Of a stretch of 39,406 bases of DNA, positions 39,171-39,406 are shown one piece after another. The DNA is from Bacteroidaceae bacterium (GTDB lineage: Bacteria; Bacteroidota; Bacteroidia; Bacteroidales; Bacteroidaceae): NCBI GenBank assembly GCA_024688885.1, contig JAILDV010000051.1, positions 1 through 39,406 on the forward strand. The letters run 5' to 3'. The notes beneath the pieces are model-generated. The model ran no database searches. It was not told the DNA's origin and saw only the letters and a program-made list of their open reading frames with translations. Every line of letters starts with the position of its first letter. Position 1 is the first letter of the stretch. Made by a program: the position numbers and the translations under genes.

Positions 39171-39406
39171 GAGTTCGACGAATTCAAAACAGTGCAAGTT
39201 GTGTGTCCACAACTCTTTCACATGCAATGCATGGTTTCTTTGGGAAGAAGCAGTAAGCGGCTAGCGCCCCCAGCATGTTCACGATGAAGTTGTCAAATGA
39301 CCTGTGTCTTGAGTGCTCCACCTGTGCAATGTTCTTCAACTCATCGTTGATGGTTTCAATGATGGCACGTTTCCTTGTCAGCAGCCTGTCCGACATGCTC
39401 ATGACG
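39171..39406 (-). mobile_element. IS982-family insertion sequence, right end (partial)
   Basis: The 3' end of an IS982-type transposase gene (stop at 39184) followed by a probable terminal inverted repeat containing GAGTTCGACGAA (39171-39182, plus strand). The element continues past the window edge, so its other end and target duplication cannot be seen. Confidence 0.8.
39184..39406 (-). CDS. IS982 family transposase, C-terminal part
   Basis: About 74 residues, cut by the window edge. The sequence [15 protein letters not shown] followed by [12 protein letters not shown] and [14 protein letters not shown] is the well-known C-terminal block of IS982 transposases. It includes the Glu of the catalytic DDE triad in the IIETIND helix. 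It ends inside the terminal inverted repeat and points toward the papain-like gene on the same strand. Confidence 0.9.
   Translation of the reverse strand, partial: VMSMSDRLLTRKRAIIETINDELKNIAQVEHSRHRSFDNFIVNMLGALAAYCFFPKKPCIACERVVDTQLALF

Overview
The window looks like a chromosomal segment of a Bacteroidota bacterium, most likely a Prevotella/Segatella-type member of the Bacteroidales. Signs in the sequence are many -7 elements of the Bacteroidales type (TAnnTTTG, often with TTTG 19-20 bp upstream), near absence of Shine-Dalgarno sites, and family content typical of the group (DUF4421, DUF4254, DUF4625, an HU-HIG type DNA-binding protein, a TonB-dependent receptor). No tRNA, rRNA, CRISPR array or prophage was seen. 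The assignment to genus is inference.

Layout. 1-430 is a nested palindromic intergenic repeat. 429-3682 carries poorly known genes (an operon of an unknown protein with a SprT-like metalloprotease, an acidic repeat protein, a large unknown protein). 3723-9554 is an AddB/AddA-like helicase-nuclease operon for double-strand-break processing. 9771-14044 holds a metallophosphoesterase with a small partner, an AAA ATPase with a small unknown neighbour, and a Fic protein. 14092-20702 is mostly conserved: argS, a DUF4421 outer-membrane protein, a secreted low-complexity protein, rnhB, and an SDR dehydrogenase.

21001-30174 is a surface-glycan (probably LOS core or LPS) locus. A plus-strand operon encodes DUF4254, a GT4 glycosyltransferase, a HisC-like PLP enzyme, a LicC-like nucleotidyltransferase and LicD. 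A minus-strand operon runs into it: GT4, a second LicD, an LPS-kinase-like protein and a GT2. A divergent GT9 (heptosyltransferase-like) follows. Read together they suggest that a phospho-amino-alcohol is made by the PLP enzyme, CDP-activated by the LicC-like enzyme and placed on two glycan sites by the two LicD proteins. No choline/ethanolamine kinase of the usual kind is present. 30175-31977 has a possible small RNA, a small unknown gene, a YfcE-like phosphoesterase and a PH-domain membrane protein. 32026-35515 is a metal-uptake-like operon: a His/Cys-rich membrane protein, a TonB-dependent receptor and two DUF4625 lipoproteins. 35941-37216 has small envelope proteins and an HU-like protein. 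37617 to the end is AT-rich accessory DNA with a papain-like protein placed directly beside the end of an IS982-family element that runs off the window.

The most unusual structure is a set of period-7 tandem arrays (at least ten) with different unit sequences, nearly all just upstream of start codons or in the -33 region of promoters. Two of them (17401-17450 and 29081-29131) form almost identical 50-bp promoter modules in front of unrelated genes. One array lies inside argS, two supply stop codons (HisC-like gene and AAA gene), and a separate 75-bp repeat-like segment is inserted in frame in rnhB.
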